DNA from: Iamia sp035575815
GTDB taxonomy: Bacteria > Actinomycetota > Acidimicrobiia > Acidimicrobiales > Iamiaceae
Assembly (NCBI RefSeq): GCF_035575815.1
Contig: NZ_DATLXO010000011.1
Location: 20,152-84,151 of the forward strand
Length of the DNA: 64,000 nucleotides
Direction of reading: 5' to 3'
Both the position numbers and the translations under genes were made by a program. Below, piece by piece: positions 16,446 to 25,428 of this stretch; the first letter of the stretch is position 1, and every line of letters starts with the position of its first letter. The notes beneath the pieces were generated by a model. It ran no database searches. It worked only from the letters and a program-made list of their open reading frames with translations, and was not told the origin of the DNA.

Positions 16446-17432
16446 GTGTCGTCTGTCGCCCCCGCCGCCCCGGCTGCCCTGGGCGCCGACACCATGGTGA
16501 TCCGGGCCTCGGGGGTGGTGAAGAGCTGGGGGACGACGCTCGCGCTCGCCGGCGCGGACGTCGTCGTGGGTCCCGGCGTGACCGGTCTCCTGGGGGCCAA
16601 CGGGTCGGGGAAGACGACGCTGTTCGGTCTCCTCCTCGGGCTCCACCGGCCCGACAAAGGCACCATCGCGGTGCTGGGCCTCGATCCCACGAAGGCGGGA
16701 CCCGACGTGCGGGCCCGCGTCGGCTACTCCCCCGAGCACCACTCGCTGCCGCCGGACGTGAAGGCCGTCGACTTCGTGCGCCACGTCGCCGAGATGCACG
16801 GCCTGCCCCGCCGGGAGGCCACCGGGCGGGCGTCGGACGTGCTGTGGCAGGTCGGTCTGGGCGAGGAGCGGGTACGGCCCCTCGGCACCATGTCGACCGG
16901 GCAGCGCCAGCGGGTGAAGCTGGCCCAGGCCATCGTGCACGACCCCGTGCTGGTGCTGCTCGACGAGCCGACAGAGGGCCTCGACCCGGTCCAGCGCGAC
17001 GACATGCTCGCCCTCATCCGGAGGGTGGGCCACGACTTCGGCATCCACGTCGTGCTCTCGAGCCACGTCCTCGACGAGGTCGAGCGGGTGGCCGACGCGG
17101 CGGTGATCCTCCACGCCGGGCGGGTCGTGAGCAGCGGTGCGCTGAGCGACCTCCAGGCCACGAGCACCGGCGGCGTCGTCGTGGAGGTGGCCGGCGACGG
17201 CGCCGCCCTGGTCGACGCCGTCGCCGCCCGCGGCGTCCCGGTCCAGGTGGAGGGAGCCCGGATCTACGTCACCGGCGGCCCCGAGGTGTTCGACCTCGTC
17301 CGCGACGAGCTGGCTCGCCTCGAGCTCCCGGTGCGGCGGCTCGAGCCGCGCCGACGCTCGCTCGAGGAGGTGTTCCTCTCCGCCGGGCTCGTCGGCGGAC
17401 AGGCCCGATCCCCCGAGGGCTCCCATGGCTGA
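16446..17432 (+). CDS. ABC transporter ATP-binding protein (module 1)
   Basis: A 328-residue ATPase: Walker A LLGANGSGKTTLFG, signature MSTGQRQRVKLAQ, Walker B VLVLLDEPTEGLDP, and the switch His in VVLSSHVLDEVE. The C-terminal 100 residues are the extra domain of ABC-2 type export ATPases. It overlaps the permease gene by 8 bp. Substrate unknown; ABC-2 exporters move drugs, lipids or polysaccharide. A GTG start is used, with a -10 box right upstream; an ATG at 16494 (MVIRASGVV) is the alternative. Confidence 0.9.
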   Translation: MSSVAPAAPAALGADTMVIRASGVVKSWGTTLALAGADVVVGPGVTGLLGANGSGKTTLFGLLLGLHRPDKGTIAVLGLDPTKAGPDVRARVGYSPEHHSLPPDVKAVDFVRHVAEMHGLPRREATGRASDVLWQVGLGEERVRPLGTMSTGQRQRVKLAQAIVHDPVLVLLDEPTEGLDPVQRDDMLALIRRVGHDFGIHVVLSSHVLDEVERVADAAVILHAGRVVSSGALSDLQATSTGGVVVEVAGDGAALVDAVAARGVPVQVEGARIYVTGGPEVFDLVRDELARLELPVRRLEPRRRSLEEVFLSAGLVGGQARSPEGSHG

Positions 17433-18315
17433 GCTCATCCCCGGCGCGCCCCGGGCCCGCATCGTCGACCGGGGCTACCGGGCCTACGCCGGCCCCCGGT
17501 CCGGGGGTCGCGGGGCGGTCGTGACCGTGTGGCGCCAGAGCGTGCAACGGGCCCTCGGCCTGCGGCGTTCGCCGTGGGCGAAGATCCTCCCCGTCGTGTC
17601 GGTGGCCATCTCCTACGTGCCCGCCATCGTGTTCATCGGGCTGGTGGCCCTCGTGCCCACCGACGAGCTCACCGACATCGATCCCTTGCCGACCTACGGC
17701 GAGTACTTCCCGTTCATCCAGGCCGCCATCACCCTGTTCGTCGCCTTCGTGGGGCCCGAGGTGCTCTGCACCGACCGCCGCACCGGCATGCTCGGCATCT
17801 ACCTGGCGTCGCCGCTCACCCGCGACACCTACCTCTCGGCCAAGGCCGCCGCGACCTTCACCGTCCTCAGCCTGGTCACCGTCGGCCCGCCCCTGCTGAT
17901 GCTCGTGGCCTACATGCTCCAGGGGGTCGGACCCGACGGACCGGCCGGGGTGGCGGCCACCTTCGCCCGCATCGTGGTGGCGGGAGCGGCGCTGAGCCTG
18001 CTCTACACCGCGGTGTCGATGGGCGTGTCGGCTCTCACCGACCGCAAGGCGTTCGCCACCGCCGCCCTGCTGCTGCTCGTCGTGGTCTCGTCGCTCTTCA
18101 TGGCGGTGTTCATCGAGGCGGCCGAGCTGCCCGGGTCGCTCTACGCCCTCAGCCTGATCAACGGTCCCTTCAACCTGGTCCAGCTCATCCACGGCGAGGA
18201 ACCGCTCGTCACCGACCTGACCCTGCCGGCGGCGATCGCCGGTGTCGCGGCCTGGACCCTGCTCGGCGCGGCGGTGTGCCGCACGCGCTACCAGCGGTTG
18301 CAGGTGACCCGATGA
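17425..18315 (+). CDS. ABC-2 type permease (module 1)
   Basis: A 296-residue membrane protein with six likely helices, for example WAKILPVVSVAISYVPAIVFIG, FIQAAITLFVAFVGPEVL, FTVLSLVTVGPPLLMLVAYML and ATAALLLLVVVSSLFMAVFI. The motif DRRTGMLGIYLASPLTRDTYLSAK is characteristic of ABC-2 permeases. It is translated by overlap with the ATPase before it. Its stop codon overlaps the first ATG of the repeat/ORF element that separates it from module 2. Confidence 0.85.
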   Translation: MAELIPGAPRARIVDRGYRAYAGPRSGGRGAVVTVWRQSVQRALGLRRSPWAKILPVVSVAISYVPAIVFIGLVALVPTDELTDIDPLPTYGEYFPFIQAAITLFVAFVGPEVLCTDRRTGMLGIYLASPLTRDTYLSAKAAATFTVLSLVTVGPPLLMLVAYMLQGVGPDGPAGVAATFARIVVAGAALSLLYTAVSMGVSALTDRKAFATAALLLLVVVSSLFMAVFIEAAELPGSLYALSLINGPFNLVQLIHGEEPLVTDLTLPAAIAGVAAWTLLGAAVCRTRYQRLQVTR

Positions 18316-18442
18316 GCGAGCGCAGCGAGCGAGTCAGACAGTACGGGCTCTCTGACGGCGGAGCGTGCGGAAGCCTCCGCGCTCATCGGTGCCCGGTGAT
18401 GGGACCGGCGCTGGACGCGACCCACGATGAGGTGGTGCACCG

Positions 18443-18446
<4 letters not shown>
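18312..18446 (+). repeat. copy A of a coding-capable dispersed element (44-codon ORF)
   Basis: This 131-bp unit sits between the two ABC modules. It is flanked by the direct repeat GATGAGCGAGCGC, one copy at the module 1 stop and one at the module 2 start. Inside, the near-identical core GGGCTCTCTGACGGCGGAGC is shared with the copies at 33093 and 54551. Inverted arms GATGAGCG/CGCTCATC and GCGGAG/CTCCGC can fold. It is also an open frame, MSERSERVRQYGLSDGGACG and on to VVHR, whose ATG overlaps the permease stop and whose TGA overlaps the next ATG. Whether the RNA, the DNA or the peptide matters cannot be told from one genome. Confidence 0.75.
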
Positions 18447-19407
<961 letters not shown>

Positions 19408-19408
<1 letters not shown>

Positions 19409-20181
19409 TGGCCGCCCCCTCCTCCCCTGCCGTGTCCGAGCCGCCCGCCGCCCCCAGCGCGACATCGCCCCCCGGAGCTCTCCGGCGGCTCTACGGCGTC
19501 TTCCTGCGCCACCAGCTCACCTGGGGCCGCGCCGCGGTGATCGTCGCCCTGGGTGGCCTGGCCGTGCTGGTGGGCCTCGCCGTCCGGGCCGGGGCCGACG
19601 ACCAGGTCACCGCGGGCACCGAGTTCATCAACAACTTCGCCTTCACCACCGTCGTGCCGATCTGCGCCCTGATGTTCGCCAGCTCGTCGCTGGGCGACAC
19701 CGTCGATGACCGCACCCTCGTCTACCTGTGGCTCACCCCGGTGCCCCGCTGGAAGATCGCCGCCGCCGCCACCCTCGCCTCGATCACCGTTGCCCTGCCG
19801 CTCGTGTTCCTTCCCCTCGTGCTGGCGGCGGCGGCGACCGGTGCGGGCCCGGCGCTCGTCGGCGCCACCGCGGTGGCCACCATCGTCGGCACGATCGGCT
19901 ACGCGGGGGTGTTCACCGCCCTCGGGTTGCGCTTCCGTCGGGCCCTGGTGTGGGGCATTGCCTACATCCTCATCTGGGAGGGCTTCGTCGCCACCGCCAG
20001 CGCGACCGCGGCCAAGCTCTCGCTGCGGGCCTACACCGCCTCGATCCTCTCGCAGTACACCGGCGTCGGGCTCCGCCTGGGCTCGCTCACCGTGGCCTCG
20101 GGCATCGTGGTCCCGCTCGTGGTCGGTGCGGCCTTCACGGGTCTCACCAGCTGGCTCCTCACCCGGGTCACGGTCGACTGA
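19408..20181 (+). CDS. ABC-2 type permease (module 2)
   Basis: A 257-residue membrane protein with six predicted helices (VIVALGGLAVLVGLAV, FAFTTVVPICALMFASSSLG, AAATLASITVALPLVFLPLVLAAA and others). DTVDDRTLVYLWLTPVPRWKIA is the permease motif that meets the ATPase. The ATG overlaps the ATPase stop by one base (TGATG). It probably forms a homodimer or pairs with the module 1 permease. Confidence 0.85.
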
Positions 20182-21527
20182 CGGCGCCGGTCGCGTCCCG
20201 CCGGGAGATCCTGCGCCTCGCCGTCCCCGCCCTCGGCGCCCTGGCCGCCGAGCCGCTCTACGTCCTGGCCGACACGGCGATCGTCGGCCACCTGGGCACG
20301 CCCGAGCTGGCGGGGCTCGGGGTGGCCTCGACGATCCTGCTCACCGGCTACACGGTCTTCATCTTCCTGGCCTACGGCACCACGGGGTCGGTGGCCCGGC
20401 GCACGGGGGCGGGCGACCCCGCGGGCGCCGCCCGACTGGCGGTCCAGGGCCTGTGGCTCGCCGGCGGACTCGCCGTGGTGGTCGCGGCAGCGCTGTTCGC
20501 CGCGGGGCCGTGGCTGATCGGCGTGCTCGGCGCGACGGGCGAGGTGGCGGGCCACGCCCGGGTGTACCTGTGGATCTCGCTGCTCGGGTTGCCCGCCCTG
20601 TTCGTCACCATGGCCGGCACCGGGTACCTCCGCGGCATCCAGGACGCCCGCACCCCACTGGTGGTCGCGGTGGTGACGTCGCTCGCCAACCTCGGCATCC
20701 AGGTGCTGCTGATCGAGGGTTTCGACCAGGGCATCGGCGCCTCGGCCCTGGCCACGGTGCTGGCCCAGACGGGTGGCGCCGCGGTCTACCTTCGTCGCGT
20801 CGTGGGCGCGGCCCGCCGGCACGGCGCGTCGCTCCGCCCCGACGCGGCTGCGCTGCGCCGCCTCGGGCTGATGGGCCGCGACCTGCTGATCCGCACCGCC
20901 GCGCTCCGCCTCGCCTTCGGCGCCACGACCGCCGTCGCCGCCCGCATCGGGGTCGTGCCGCTCGCCGGGCACCAGGTCGCGTTCGAGGTGTGGACGTTCC
21001 TGTCGCTCACGCTCGATGCGCTCGCCATCGCCGGCCAGTCGCTGGTGGGCACGAGCCTCGGCGCCGGGGAGCCGGCCCGGGCCCGGGCCACCGGACGCCG
21101 CATCCTGGCCTGGGGCCTCCTGGGCGGGGTCGCCACGGGCCTCATGATCCTGGCGGTGCGGACACCCCTCGCCGGGCTGTTCAGCGACGACCCGGCCGTC
21201 GAGGCCCTCGCCGCCGACCTACTGATGTGGGTCGCGCTGCTCCAGCCCCTGGCCGGGGTCGTCTTCGCCCTCGACGGGGTGCTCATCGGGGCCGGCGACC
21301 TGCGCTACCTGGCCGGGGCCATGACCTCAGCCGGCGCCGTGATGCTCGCCCTGGCCGGGCTCGTGTTGGTGACCGATGCCGGCATCGCCTGGCTGTGGGC
21401 CGCGCTGGCGCTGATGATGGTCGCCCGCCTGGTGCCGTTGCTGGTGCGGTTCCGACGGGGCCGGTGGGCCGTGGCCGGCGCGGATCACCCACCCGGCCGC
21501 GCCGCACCGGGCACCCTTCCGCCGTGA
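20178..21527 (+). CDS. MATE family efflux transporter, apparently CTG start
   Basis: About 449 residues with 12 helices. The MATE signature is clear: EPLYVLADTAIVGHLGTPELAGLGVA near the start and the repeat-two RLAFGATTAVAARIGVVPLAGHQVAFEVW. MATE pumps export cationic drugs with Na+ or H+. The family start falls at TAPVASRREILRLAVPALG, but no ATG, GTG or TTG is in frame there. The only plausible codon is CTG at 20178, which overlaps the permease stop (CTGA). Next in-frame standard starts would remove the first helix. Conserved with the ABC genes in one operon. Confidence 0.85.
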   Translation: MTAPVASRREILRLAVPALGALAAEPLYVLADTAIVGHLGTPELAGLGVASTILLTGYTVFIFLAYGTTGSVARRTGAGDPAGAARLAVQGLWLAGGLAVVVAAALFAAGPWLIGVLGATGEVAGHARVYLWISLLGLPALFVTMAGTGYLRGIQDARTPLVVAVVTSLANLGIQVLLIEGFDQGIGASALATVLAQTGGAAVYLRRVVGAARRHGASLRPDAAALRRLGLMGRDLLIRTAALRLAFGATTAVAARIGVVPLAGHQVAFEVWTFLSLTLDALAIAGQSLVGTSLGAGEPARARATGRRILAWGLLGGVATGLMILAVRTPLAGLFSDDPAVEALAADLLMWVALLQPLAGVVFALDGVLIGAGDLRYLAGAMTSAGAVMLALAGLVLVTDAGIAWLWAALALMMVARLVPLLVRFRRGRWAVAGADHPPGRAAPGTLPP

Positions 21528-21538
21528 TCCGTCGGCCG

Positions 21539-21585
21539 AGCTTCGTACGCAGATGTGCCACGGAGGACAACATCCGTACGAAGCT
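21539..21585. terminator. long bidirectional hairpin between convergent genes
   Basis: AGCTTCGTACG (21539-21549) and CGTACGAAGCT (21575-21585) are a perfect 11-bp inverted repeat; a second 5-bp stem GATGT/ACATC (21552-21556, 21570-21574) continues it. It sits between the MATE gene (+) and the Eis gene (-). No U-run is present; it may still end transcription or protect mRNA ends. Confidence 0.5.
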
Positions 21586-21592
21586 GTGGAGG

Positions 21593-22837
21593 TCAGAACA
21601 TGGTGGTGCAGTGGGGCGCGACCTCGGAGCGGAACAGCGCGTCAGCCGTCGCCAGCGCGCCGGGGCGCTCCGCCCGGACGCGACCGACCCGAGCCAGGAC
21701 CGACGGCGCCACGCCCCCGAGGGCGACGGCGCCGAGCTCCTCAGCACCGAGCACGACATCGGCCGGACGGTCGGTGGGATCCACGTGCCCGGCGCCGGTG
21801 GCGTCGGCCTCGATCAGGAAGCGACCGCCGGAGGCCGGCCGGAAGGTGTCGACCACCTCGACCACGATGGCCCCGGCGGTGCCCCACCAGCGCGGTCCGA
21901 GGGCGGCGGGCACGTCGAGGATCCGCAGCCACAACCAGTCGGTGACCTCCGAGGCCCGCAGCCGCCGGGGGTCGCGCAACGCCCACCGCAGGGGGTCGTC
22001 GAGCGGGGCGTGGAACACGTCGACCTCGACGTAGAGGTCGTGGTCGAGCAGGCCGCGCCACAGTGCCACCTGCACCGCGTCGTCGACAGCCTCGAAGCCC
22101 TCGACCCGCAACGTGCTGCCCGGCAGGCGGTCACCCCAGTCGAAGACGGCCCGGTACGTGGCCCAGCCGTCGACGGCACCGCTCGCGTCCTCGTGCACGA
22201 GCACGTAGAGGGCACTGCCCCCGTCGCGGCGGAACGGTCGGTCACCGAACACGTGGGTCTCCCACCAGGCGTGGGAGCGGGCCACCGAGCCGGGGCGCCG
22301 GGAGCGGAGGCCCTCGTACGCGTCGGGCAGCGCGGCGCGGGCCTCGTCGATGGTGACCTGTCGAAGCCGACCGGCCGGCGGCGGCGGGGCGTCGGCCCGG
22401 AACGCGGCGCGGGCCGGGTCGAGGCGCAGCCGCACGCCCTGGGTGGCCAGCCCGTACCCGTAGCGGCCGTAGATCACGGCCTCCGAGGCGGTGAGGATCA
22501 CGACGGGTTCGGGCCCGCTGGCGATGTCGTCCATCTGACGGGTCATGAGCTCGGTGAGGATGCCCCGGCGCCGGTGGGTGGGGGCCACGCCCACCATCGT
22601 CACCCCGGCGGCGGCGACCTTCGCCCCGCCCGGCAGGGTGAGGTCCATGGTGAAGGTGCCGGTGCCGCCGACCCACTCGTCGCCCTCGAGGGCACCGATG
22701 CTGCGCGCCGGCTCCCACAGCATCGCCTCATCCTCGATCATCTCCGGGCTGGGGGACGGCTCGCCGAACCCACGCCACACCGGGCGGGTGAAGTGCTCGA
22801 GCTCCTCAGGGTGCGGGACGCGGTAGGTGAGGCCCAT
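21593..22837 (-). CDS. eis: Eis-like GNAT N-acetyltransferase
   Basis: A 414-residue protein of the Eis family, which acetylates aminoglycosides at several amines and also protein or polyamine substrates. It has the acetyl-CoA loop VGVAPTHRRRGILTEL near residue 80, the conserved YGRYGYGLA (catalytic Tyr region), a second GNAT-like half, an SCP-like C-terminal region, and ends in TTMF, whose free carboxylate acts as a general base in studied Eis enzymes. Full length for the family. Alone, convergent with the MATE gene. Confidence 0.85.
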   Translation of the reverse strand: MGLTYRVPHPEELEHFTRPVWRGFGEPSPSPEMIEDEAMLWEPARSIGALEGDEWVGGTGTFTMDLTLPGGAKVAAAGVTMVGVAPTHRRRGILTELMTRQMDDIASGPEPVVILTASEAVIYGRYGYGLATQGVRLRLDPARAAFRADAPPPPAGRLRQVTIDEARAALPDAYEGLRSRRPGSVARSHAWWETHVFGDRPFRRDGGSALYVLVHEDASGAVDGWATYRAVFDWGDRLPGSTLRVEGFEAVDDAVQVALWRGLLDHDLYVEVDVFHAPLDDPLRWALRDPRRLRASEVTDWLWLRILDVPAALGPRWWGTAGAIVVEVVDTFRPASGGRFLIEADATGAGHVDPTDRPADVVLGAEELGAVALGGVAPSVLARVGRVRAERPGALATADALFRSEVAPHCTTMF

Positions 22838-22903
22838 CTCCGCAGCATGTCCGACCGGAGGTTGCGCAGGGCCACCAGTTCGGCTCCTCGACCCGCGAAC
22901 CGC

Positions 22904-24634
22904 TCAGATGCAGCTCTCCAGCACGTCCTGAAGCTGGGGAGGGAGCTCGCTGCCGCCGCTCGAGCGGAACTGCTCGTCGAGCGCCTCGAACTCCTCGAGG
23001 GTGAGGATCTCCTCGATGCCGTCGATGCCGCAGGTGCAGGTCTCGGTGGTGCCGCCGGTTCTCACGCACTCGTCGATGAAGGTCTCGCGCACGGCCGCGG
23101 GGTACGGCTCGCCGGGCCCCGCCGGCGCGGTCGACTCGGTCGTGGTCTCCTCGGTGGTGGAGGTCGTGGTCTCCTCGGTGGTGGAGGTCGTGGCGCCCTC
23201 GGTGGTGGTCGTGGTGGACTCCGCAGACGAGTCGCCGCCGCCACCCACAATGGCGGCGAGGGCGATGATCAAGATGACCGCCACCAGGGCGATGACCGCC
23301 ACGATGGCGACGACCTTGCCGCCACCGCCACTTCCGCCGCCACCGGACGATCCGGTGCCCCCATCGCCGTAGCTGTAGCCGCCGGTGGCCGGCGAGTAGG
23401 CGCCGGTCTGAGCCGCGGGCGGGTGGCCGCCCGTCGGGGCGCCGTACCCGCCGGTCTGCGGGTCGTGCCCCTGGACCCCGTAGCCGGTGGCCGGGCCCGG
23501 ACCGGCGGCGGACTGCGGCGCAGGCGTCGGTTGGCCCCAGGACGCAGGTGGCGGCGCCGGTGTCCCCTGGCCCCAGGACGCAGGCTGCGGCGGAGGGGTG
23601 GGAGCGGGGTACCAGGCGGGCGGACCCTGACCGTGGGCCGCCGGGGGGGGCGGCGGCGTCGGGCTCGGGTGGGGCGAGGGCGCCGGTGGGGGCGTCGCCT
23701 GGGGCCCAGCGGCGGCGGAGCCCACCCCCGTCCCGGCTGTGGCGGCGCCGACGGCGAGAGCCGCGGCCGGGAGCCCGGGCATCAGGTCGGGGTCGGTGTG
23801 GAGGGGGACCGACTGGACGCCACGCCGCTCTTGGAGGTGCTGCGCCCACTGCGCGACCTCGAGGGCGGAGGCCGGGCGCTTCTCGGGGTCCTTGTCCATC
23901 AGCGTGTGGATAAGCAGGGCGACGTCGTCGGGCACGTCGTGCTCGACGAGCGGCGGCGGGTCCTCGGTGTTGACCCGGTACATGATGGCCACGACGGACT
24001 CATCGGCGTCCTTGACGAACGGGGTGCGCCCGCTGGCCACCGCACAGAGCATGGCGCCGAGGGCGTAGAGGTCGCTGGCGGCGGAGGCCCGGGCGCCGCG
24101 GAGCACCTCGGGAGCGGTGTAGGCCACGGTGCCGGTGATGACCCCGGTGGCGGTGCGCTGGCTGTCGCCGAAGCGGGCGATGCCGAAGTCGGCCAGCTTG
24201 TAGTCGCCGATGCGCGACGCCAGCACGTTGGCCGGCTTGATGTCGCGATGCAGGATGCCCGCCTGGTGGGCGGCGCCGAGGGCGTCGCACATCTGCACCG
24301 CGACCCGCAGGACCTCCTCCCACGGGGCCCGACCGTGGTCACCGAGCTTCGCCTGCAACGAGCCCGACGGCAGGTGCTCCATCGCCAGGAACGGGAGGCC
24401 GTCCTCGGTGGCGCCGGCGTCGTACACGGTGACGACGTGAGGGTGCCACGAGAGCGAGCCGATGGCCTGGCACTCGGCCTCGAACCGGCGCTTGGCGTCG
24501 TCGTCGGACGGGTCGACGTTGGTGAGCACCTTCAGGGCGACGGTGCGGCGCAGCTTGGGCTGGTTGGCCCGGTAGACGACGGCGAAGCCGCCCCGGCCGA
24601 GCTCCCGCTCGACCTCGTAGCCCGGGACCGACAT
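22904..24634 (-). CDS. transmembrane serine/threonine protein kinase
   Basis: A 576-residue kinase. Residues 1-265 are the catalytic domain: GRGGFAVVYRA, VALKVLTN, ILHRDIKPANVLA and LADFGIARFG. A Pro/Gly-rich linker (about 300-455) leads to one membrane helix (VVAIVAVIALVAVILIIALAAIV). The outside part has Thr repeats (TTTSTTEETT, twice) and a small 55-residue C-terminal domain with four Cys (DECVRTGG, TCTCG, LESCI) that looks disulfide-bonded. The ATG at 24634 has AAGGG upstream; a GTG at 24670 is possible. The external Cys domain, and not PASTA repeats, is the presumed sensor. Confidence 0.88.
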   Translation of the reverse strand: MSVPGYEVERELGRGGFAVVYRANQPKLRRTVALKVLTNVDPSDDDAKRRFEAECQAIGSLSWHPHVVTVYDAGATEDGLPFLAMEHLPSGSLQAKLGDHGRAPWEEVLRVAVQMCDALGAAHQAGILHRDIKPANVLASRIGDYKLADFGIARFGDSQRTATGVITGTVAYTAPEVLRGARASAASDLYALGAMLCAVASGRTPFVKDADESVVAIMYRVNTEDPPPLVEHDVPDDVALLIHTLMDKDPEKRPASALEVAQWAQHLQERRGVQSVPLHTDPDLMPGLPAAALAVGAATAGTGVGSAAAGPQATPPPAPSPHPSPTPPPPPAAHGQGPPAWYPAPTPPPQPASWGQGTPAPPPASWGQPTPAPQSAAGPGPATGYGVQGHDPQTGGYGAPTGGHPPAAQTGAYSPATGGYSYGDGGTGSSGGGGSGGGGKVVAIVAVIALVAVILIIALAAIVGGGGDSSAESTTTTTEGATTSTTEETTTSTTEETTTESTAPAGPGEPYPAAVRETFIDECVRTGGTTETCTCGIDGIEEILTLEEFEALDEQFRSSGGSELPPQLQDVLESCI

Positions 24635-24789
24635 GCCGCCCTTCAGCGGGCTATCCCCCTTGTCGCTCACTGCTCGCTCACTGGTGCACCAGATCCTCCG
24701 TCGGGCCGACGCTGATGCTAGGCGCATCCAGGCCCGACGCCGACGATCAGCGCCACGGGGGTCCTTCCCTCCCGCCGACCGTGGCGCGC

Positions 24790-25428
24790 TCAGCCCGGAC
24801 CTGGGCTCCGATCGACCTCGGGCGCGGTGCCGGCCAGACCGGCGAGCACCAGGTCGAGGGCGCGGACCAGCAGGTCGGGCGTGATGGGCTGGTGCGAGAG
24901 GAAGCAGCGGTAGGCCGCCGGGCCCACGATCAGGTCGAGCACCAGGTCGACGTCGACATCGGGGCCGAGCTCGCCGCGGGCGACGGCCCGGCGGAGGATG
25001 CCCCGCCCGCTCCGGCGGCGACGGTCGACGAACTCGCGCTGGAGCTCGAGCAGAGCCGGGTCCTGAGCCGCGGCCGCGGCCATCTCCACGACCAGGCGAC
25101 CGCTGCGCTCATCCGCGAAGCGGTCGATCATGCCCGCAAAGAGCTCCATCAGATCGCCGCGCACCGAGCCGGTGTCGGGCACCGGCGGCTCCTCGGACAG
25201 GGTGGCCACCGCCACGAAGAGCAGCGCCTCCTTGCTCGGCCACCGTCGGTAGATGGTGGCCTTGCCGACCCCGGCGCGGGCCGCCACGGCGTCCACGGTG
25301 AGACCCGACAGGCCGACCTCGGCCACCAGGTCGAGAGTCGCCCGCAGGATCGCCCCATCGGCGCCGGGGTCGCGGGGCCGCCCGGCGCGGCGGGTGGTGA
25401 TCGGCTCGGACGTGGCGGCCACGGGCAT
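24790..25428 (-). CDS. TetR family transcriptional regulator
   Basis: A 212-residue regulator with DGAILRATLDLVAEVGLSG, then VDAVAARAGVGKATIYRRW (helix-turn-helix, about residues 40-65) and a TetR_C domain of the AcrR type with FLSHQPITPDLLVRAL. Its ATG overlaps the stop of the MFS exporter gene (25428), so both are one operon and the regulator should respond to substrates of that pump. Autorepression through sites near the MFS start is likely. Confidence 0.85.
   Translation of the reverse strand: MPVAATSEPITTRRAGRPRDPGADGAILRATLDLVAEVGLSGLTVDAVAARAGVGKATIYRRWPSKEALLFVAVATLSEEPPVPDTGSVRGDLMELFAGMIDRFADERSGRLVVEMAAAAAQDPALLELQREFVDRRRRSGRGILRRAVARGELGPDVDVDLVLDLIVGPAAYRCFLSHQPITPDLLVRALDLVLAGLAGTAPEVDRSPGPG

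Noticed and set aside
14103..17462. antiporter extended to 1119 residues
   Set aside because: The extra 383 codons overlap the divergent ABC ATPase gene and are non-domain sequence; a GTG with GGAGG at 16313 fits the transporter start.
19706..24715. 1669-residue plus-strand open frame
   Set aside because: It runs through the permease, MATE, Eis and kinase genes in the wrong frame or strand; very long frames without stops are normal at over 70% GC.
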